Below the pieces are notes generated by a model. It saw nothing but the letters and a program-made list of their open reading frames with translations, was not told where the DNA came from and searched no databases. From NCBI GenBank assembly GCA_013696065.1, contig JACCZJ010000247.1:1-10021 (forward strand): a DNA stretch of 10,021 nt, read 5' to 3'. Below, piece by piece: positions 6,759 through 10,021 of the stretch; positions within the stretch are counted from its first letter, which is position 1, and each line of letters starts with the position of its first letter. The translations under genes were made by a program, and so were the position numbers. This DNA is from Nocardioidaceae bacterium. GTDB lineage: Bacteria > Actinomycetota > Actinomycetes > Propionibacteriales > Nocardioidaceae.

Positions 6759-6813
6759 TGCGCGGAAGTCAGGCAAGCAGACGGGCAATCCAGTCGAGGA
6801 AAGAGGGAAAATC

Positions 6814-7362
6814 ATGGCTTCTGGTCGAGTTCGCAGGGTTGCGGACCGCATCCGTGTGATCGTCGCCGAGCTGTTGGAGTTTCGGATCAAGGACGTGCGA
6901 CTCGGCTTCGTCACGATCACCGACGTCAGGGTCACCGGCGACACCCAGCATGCGTCGATTTTCTACACCGTGCTCGGGGACGACGAGGAGCGCCAGGCAT
7001 CGGCGGCGGCGCTGGAGAGTGCTCGAGGCATGATCCGCTCTGAGGTCGGCAAGCAGCTGGGGATGCGCCACACCCCGACGCTCGAATTCATCCTCGACGC
7101 TCTGCCAGAGACAGCGGCCCACATCGAGGATCTGTTGGCCAAGGCTCGGCGTGACGATGCGGAGGTGGCAGCGGCGGCGGCAACTGCGTCGTACGCCGGT
7201 GATGCTGATCCCTACAAGCGTCCCGACCTCGATGAGGACAGTGATCCAGCGGCGGTGGGCGTGGACAGCGGTCCAGAATCCGTTAGCGTGGACAGCGGTC
7301 CAGAATCCGTTAGCGTGGACAGTGATGAGTCGGCTGGCGTCGAGGCTGATGCTCGCACCTGA
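6814..7362 (+). CDS. rbfA: 30S ribosome-binding factor RbfA with a repeat-bearing C-terminal tail
   Basis: A 182-residue protein that binds the immature 30S subunit and aids 16S rRNA 5'-end maturation. ATG 6814 has GAGGG 6 bases upstream. The KH-like core (about 1-115) has the standard features: GRVRRVADRIRVIVAELLEF, IKDVRLGFVTITDVRVTGD, HASIFYTVLG, and RSEVGKQLGMRHTPTLEFILD. Beyond about residue 120 is a tail not needed for the fold: an Ala-rich helix, then four copies of a nine-residue acidic unit (residues 142-177). The middle two, DSGPESVSV, are identical and the outer two diverged. The stop overlaps the start of truB by 14 bases, implying coupling. It sits 220 bases after infB with no DUF503 gene between. 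Confidence 0.96.
   Translation: MASGRVRRVADRIRVIVAELLEFRIKDVRLGFVTITDVRVTGDTQHASIFYTVLGDDEERQASAAALESARGMIRSEVGKQLGMRHTPTLEFILDALPETAAHIEDLLAKARRDDAEVAAAAATASYAGDADPYKRPDLDEDSDPAAVGVDSGPESVSVDSGPESVSVDSDESAGVEADART
7237..7344 (+). repeat. 27-base tandem repeat in the 3' end of rbfA
   Basis: Two perfect 27-base copies lie at 7261-7287 and 7288-7314, with a third identical for its first 8 bases (7315-7322) before diverging. At the protein level a degenerate nine-residue unit lies on each side, giving four units. The length is a multiple of three, so copy changes keep the frame. Each perfect copy contains TGGAC-AGCG-GTCCA, a 5-bp palindrome with a 4-base loop (7262-7275 in the first copy), which could promote polymerase slippage. 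Confidence 0.9.
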
Positions 7363-8227
7363 CGGCCTGATGATCGTCGACAAGCCCGCTGACTGGACGT
7401 CGCATGACGTGGTGGGGCGGTGTCGCCGACTCGCGGGAACTCGCAAGGTCGGTCACGCCGGCACGTTGGACCCGATGGCGACGGGGGTGCTGGTGGTGGG
7501 CGTCGGGCGAGCGACACGACTGCTCGGGCAGCTGGCTCTCTCGACCAAGGGCTACGACGCCACTGTCCGATTGGGTCAGGCAACCTTGTCGGACGACGCG
7601 CAGGGTGAGGTGACCCGCACGGCAGATACTCGAGACGTCACGTCTGATGCCATCGCGGCCACGGTCGCCCTCTTCGTGGGGGAGATCGAGCAGGTGCCCT
7701 CGGCGGTCTCAGCGATCAAGGTCAACGGGGAAAGGGCCTATCAGCGGGTTCGGTCCGGAGAACAGGTGGAACTCGCCGCTCGTCGCGTCACAGTGTCGCA
7801 ACTCGACATCCTGGAGGTACGGCGATTTGACGCCTTCGTCGATGTCGACCTGCATGTGGAGTGTTCGAAGGGCACCTATGTCAGGGCATTGGCACGAGAC
7901 ATCGGCGCGAAGCTCGGGGTGGGTGGCCACGTGACTGCGCTGCGCCGCACCCGCGTCGGCCCCTACGGCCTCGATCAAGTCCACACCCTCGAAGAGCTGG
8001 CTCACGACTTGACCGTCGTGTCGCTCGAGGACGCGGCGACGGCAAACTTCAAGACTCACACGGTGGCTGCCGATTTGGTGGCGCTCGTGCGGAATGGACG
8101 CACCCTTCCGGTCGACCTGGGTGGGCAGGGCAACGTGGCGGTGATGGGACCGGAGGGCAAGTTTCTCGCTCTTTACGAGCAGCGTGGCGATACGGCACAT
8201 GCTGTTGCCGTCTTCGCACCCGCCTGA
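7349..8227 (+). CDS. truB: tRNA pseudouridine(55) synthase TruB
   Basis: A 292-residue enzyme that isomerises U55 in the T-loop of tRNAs. The frame is open back to 7151, but that part is a shadow of rbfA. ATG 7349 gives the family-like MLAPDGLMIVDKPADWTSHDVV and has GAGG (7342-7345) upstream, though only 3 bases away; ATG 7370 would trim the N-terminus and has no ribosome-binding site. The catalytic motif GHAGTLDPMATGVL places the nucleophile at Asp41. Other conserved blocks are KGYDATVRLG, VPSAVSAIKVNGERAY (RNA contact) and CSKGTYVRALARDIG (from residue 172). The C-terminal part (about 230-292, LVALVRNGRTLPV, GKFLALYE) resembles the short PUA-like domain seen in actinobacterial TruB. It overlaps rbfA by 14 bases. 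Confidence 0.96.
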   Translation: MLAPDGLMIVDKPADWTSHDVVGRCRRLAGTRKVGHAGTLDPMATGVLVVGVGRATRLLGQLALSTKGYDATVRLGQATLSDDAQGEVTRTADTRDVTSDAIAATVALFVGEIEQVPSAVSAIKVNGERAYQRVRSGEQVELAARRVTVSQLDILEVRRFDAFVDVDLHVECSKGTYVRALARDIGAKLGVGGHVTALRRTRVGPYGLDQVHTLEELAHDLTVVSLEDAATANFKTHTVAADLVALVRNGRTLPVDLGGQGNVAVMGPEGKFLALYEQRGDTAHAVAVFAPA

Positions 8228-8323
8228 CGGCTCCGTGCCTCGTGGCGTATCGATGCAGTTGCGCTGCTGAACCGTGAAAGAGTGACCGAGACACCGCCAA
8301 GACGAGATCTGTCCGACCCAGCG

Positions 8324-8329
8324 AAGGAG
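8324..8329 (+). promoter_or_regulatory. Ribosome-binding site deciding the ribF start
   Basis: AAGGAG lies 9 bases upstream of GTG 8339. It supports that codon over the more upstream GTG at 8282, which has no properly spaced Shine-Dalgarno sequence. Confidence 0.65.
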
Positions 8330-8338
8330 TCGTGCCCG

Positions 8339-9364
8339 GTGCAGGTATGGCATGACGAGGCCGAGGTGGATCGGGATCTCGGGCCCACGATCGTCACCAT
8401 CGGCAACTTCGATGGGTTGCATCGCGGTCACTGCCATGTCATCGCACGAGCACTGCAGCTGGCAGCCGAATATGGCGGGCTGCCTGTGGTGGCGGTGACG
8501 TTTGAACCACACCCGCTCACCGTCGTCGCACCCGACAAAGCACCTGACATGCTCGCCTCGCTGGAGGAGCGCCTGGCTCTGCTGGAGAGCGAGGGCGCCG
8601 ACGGTGTGCTGGTGCTGGCGTTCACTCCCGAGTTCGCGCGGATTCCAGCCGATGAGTTCGTCGAGACGATCGTGCTGCACACCTTGCATGCCCGGGGTGT
8701 GATCGTGGGGGAGAACTTCCGCTTCGGTTACCGAGCCCAAGGCGATGTCGCCCTGCTCGAGCGTGTCTGCTCAGCGCACGATGTCACGGTGGTCGGCTTG
8801 CCGCTCGACGGCTCGCACGGGCAGACCTGGTCGTCGACATACGTGCGCGACCGGCTGGCCGACGGCGATGTCGTGGCCGCCGCCGATGCCCTCGGGCGAC
8901 CGTTCTCGATCCAGGGGTATGTCGTCAAGGGCGACCAGCGAGGCAGACGACTGGGTTACCCCACCGCCAACGTGCCAGTCGAGGTCGCCCATACGGCTGT
9001 CCCCGCTGACGGGGTCTACGCGGGGTGGTTGCGGCGACTCGACCAACCTGAGGCGCAGCCGCTGCCGGCTGCCATTTCGGTCGGCACAAATCCGACCTTT
9101 GACGGCGTCGAGCGACGAGTCGAGTCTTATGTGCTCGACCGCGACGAACTTCAACTCTACGGGGTCCTGGTGGAAGTTGTTTTCGTTGAGCGGCTGCGGG
9201 GCATGGTCAAGTTCGACTCCACCGACGAGCTCATTTACCAAATGGAGGCCGACGTCGACCGCACCCGCGAACTCTTGACCGCTTCCCCCTTACCATACGG
9301 CCAGGCGAGGCCAGCGCAAGACGAGCCGGCGGCCGCTTCGCAGATGGATCCGAGTCCTACGTAG
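8339..9364 (+). CDS. ribF: Bifunctional riboflavin kinase/FAD synthetase RibF
   Basis: A 341-residue enzyme that phosphorylates riboflavin to FMN and adenylates FMN to FAD. GTG 8339 is chosen over GTG 8282 because it has AAGGAG upstream and gives MQVWHDEAEV, matching the usual actinobacterial RibF N-terminus (MQRW-like); the 19 extra residues of the longer form look non-coding. The N-terminal adenylyltransferase domain has GNFDGLHRGH (22-31), FRFGYRAQGD (127-136) and SSTYVRDRLADGDV (from 165). The C-terminal kinase domain has GRRLGYPTAN (202-211), GVYAGW, GTNPTF (249-254) and the catalytic Glu in VESYVLD (Glu262). A Pro/Ala-rich tail of about 28 residues follows the last helix. It lies 111 bases after truB; no FMN riboswitch was seen in that gap. 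Both activities look intact. Confidence 0.96.
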   Translation: MQVWHDEAEVDRDLGPTIVTIGNFDGLHRGHCHVIARALQLAAEYGGLPVVAVTFEPHPLTVVAPDKAPDMLASLEERLALLESEGADGVLVLAFTPEFARIPADEFVETIVLHTLHARGVIVGENFRFGYRAQGDVALLERVCSAHDVTVVGLPLDGSHGQTWSSTYVRDRLADGDVVAAADALGRPFSIQGYVVKGDQRGRRLGYPTANVPVEVAHTAVPADGVYAGWLRRLDQPEAQPLPAAISVGTNPTFDGVERRVESYVLDRDELQLYGVLVEVVFVERLRGMVKFDSTDELIYQMEADVDRTRELLTASPLPYGQARPAQDEPAAASQMDPSPT

Positions 9365-9410
9365 CCAGAGCGACGCCACAGTCGGAGCTTGGGGGAGAGG
9401 GGGCACTTGA

Positions 9411-10021
9411 CTTGGCGCGTTCTCGCTGGTGGCGCTCTACGGCTTGGGCGCGCTCTACCTACGCCCGATCCTGGCCTGCGCGTTGAGCAGACCTTTGGGA
9501 GCCTCAGTTGGCTGTTCCCGTTGGTCACCCGTGCCCTGCCGATGCTGTTGCTCTTGTGACCTTCCTCTTCATCAACACGGAGGTTTGGCAGGTCAACAGC
9601 AACCTGAGTCGAGAGTCGCTCTGGTTGACGGTGATGCTGTTCACGGCCGTGGCGGTCGCCTTCCTCCTGGTGCGCCTCCCCGAGGAGGTCCACCACGTCA
9701 GCGCTCAGGCGAGAGGGGAGCGGCTGGTCGCCCTCTGCACTGACACACCGGTGGCGTCGATCGCAGACGAGGTGGTGGGGGATATCTCGGAACCCCACCT
9801 TTCCCGTCTGCAGCGCGGCAACCTGATCTCGGTCCTGCTTTTCGCCCGGCTCCTGCAGGTGCTCCTGCTGGCCGGATCGATGTTCGCCTTCTTCCTCATC
9901 TTTGGCAAGCTCGCTATCAGAGCCACCGTGATCGAGAGCTGGGTCGGTCATGCCCCCACCGCGCTGCTGCGCTTCGACTGGCTGCCCGTCAGCAATGAGC
10001 TCTTTCAGGTGTCGGTATTCC
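9411..10021 (+). pseudogene. Multi-pass membrane protein with apparent frameshifts, cut by the window end
   Basis: Three overlapping plus-strand frames join into one plausible hydrophobic protein. Segment 1 (9411 to about 9490) reads FSLVALYGLGALYLRPIL. Segment 2 (about 9491-9556) reads TFGSLSWLFPLVTRALPMLLLL and meets TGA at 9557-9559. Segment 3 (9556-10021) reads VTFLFINTEVWQV and stays open to the window edge. Segment 3 has further membrane stretches LWLTVMLFTAVAVAFLLV and LLFARLLQVLLLAGSMFAFF. Each join needs one missing base, near 9491 and near 9555. I recall uncharacterised actinobacterial membrane proteins with the uninterrupted pattern ALPLLLLFVTFLFINTEVWQV, so the second break is well supported and the first less so. 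The N-terminal start is unclear; TGA 9408-9410 closes segment 1 upstream, so a third break is possible. It may be a real pseudogene or sequencing error; alternatively translation starts at GTG 9556. Function unknown. Confidence 0.6.

Noticed and set aside
7261..7322. Repeat as a possible CRISPR array
   Set aside because: The copies are directly adjacent with no spacers, lie inside an open reading frame and keep the codon phase.
7151..7348. An upstream extension of the truB frame
   Set aside because: It is the rbfA repeat tail read in another frame; TruB homology starts just after ATG 7349.
8282..8338. GTG 8282 as the ribF start
   Set aside because: It adds 19 residues with no family match and has only AAAGAG directly touching the start; GTG 8339 has AAGGAG at 9 bases and a matching N-terminus.
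8228..8338. FMN riboswitch before ribF
   Set aside because: The gap is only 111 bases and lacks the conserved multi-stem FMN aptamer motifs; only a small 4-bp stem (8255-8267) is seen.
9235..9951. A 238-codon minus-strand open frame across the ribF end and the membrane gene
   Set aside because: Its product is polar, His/Arg/Glu-rich and unlike any family I recognise, whereas the plus strand gives RibF and clear membrane segments. It is a shadow.

Overview
The window comes from a high-GC Gram-positive bacterium of the Actinobacteria. The evidence is the GC-rich third codon positions, frequent GTG starts, a NusA of only 334 residues without the C-terminal acidic repeats, an IF2 with a very long Gly/Pro/Ala/Arg linker, and a rimP-nusA-ylxR-infB-rbfA-truB-ribF gene order. 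A Propionibacteriales- or Nocardioides-like source is my guess; the sequence alone does not fix the genus.

Layout: (1) 3-383, plus strand: the C-terminal end of a secreted zinc metalloprotease of the M43 type, cut by the window edge and followed by a GC-rich hairpin. (2) 519-1516, minus strand: a translationally coupled two-gene unit, a Tat-type lipoprotein followed by a DUF4439 ferritin-like protein, convergent with the protease and divergent from rimP. (3) 1646-9364, plus strand: the translation/transcription housekeeping cluster rimP, nusA, ylxR (rnpM), infB, rbfA, truB and ribF. (4) About 9411-10021, plus strand: a multi-pass membrane protein whose reading frame appears broken by at least one and probably two single-base losses, running off the window.

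The cluster couples ribosome assembly (RimP and RbfA for the 30S subunit), transcription elongation/termination (NusA), an RNase P-associated RNA-binding protein (YlxR/RnpM), initiation factor IF2, tRNA pseudouridine-55 synthesis (TruB) and FMN/FAD synthesis (RibF). rimP/nusA are one base apart and rbfA/truB overlap by 14 bases. Three larger gaps, before infB (105 bases), before rbfA (220 bases) and before ribF (111 bases), interrupt it. The first two contain hairpins that could set relative expression. The DUF503 (ylxP) gene, which in many relatives lies between infB and rbfA, is absent.

No stretch over 300 bases is without a gene. No tRNA, rRNA, CRISPR array, insertion sequence or riboswitch was recognised. 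This is mainly a conserved housekeeping region. The points most worth a second look are the frameshifted membrane gene, the tandem repeat in the RbfA tail, the leader hairpins of infB and rbfA, and the little-studied lipoprotein/ferritin-like pair.
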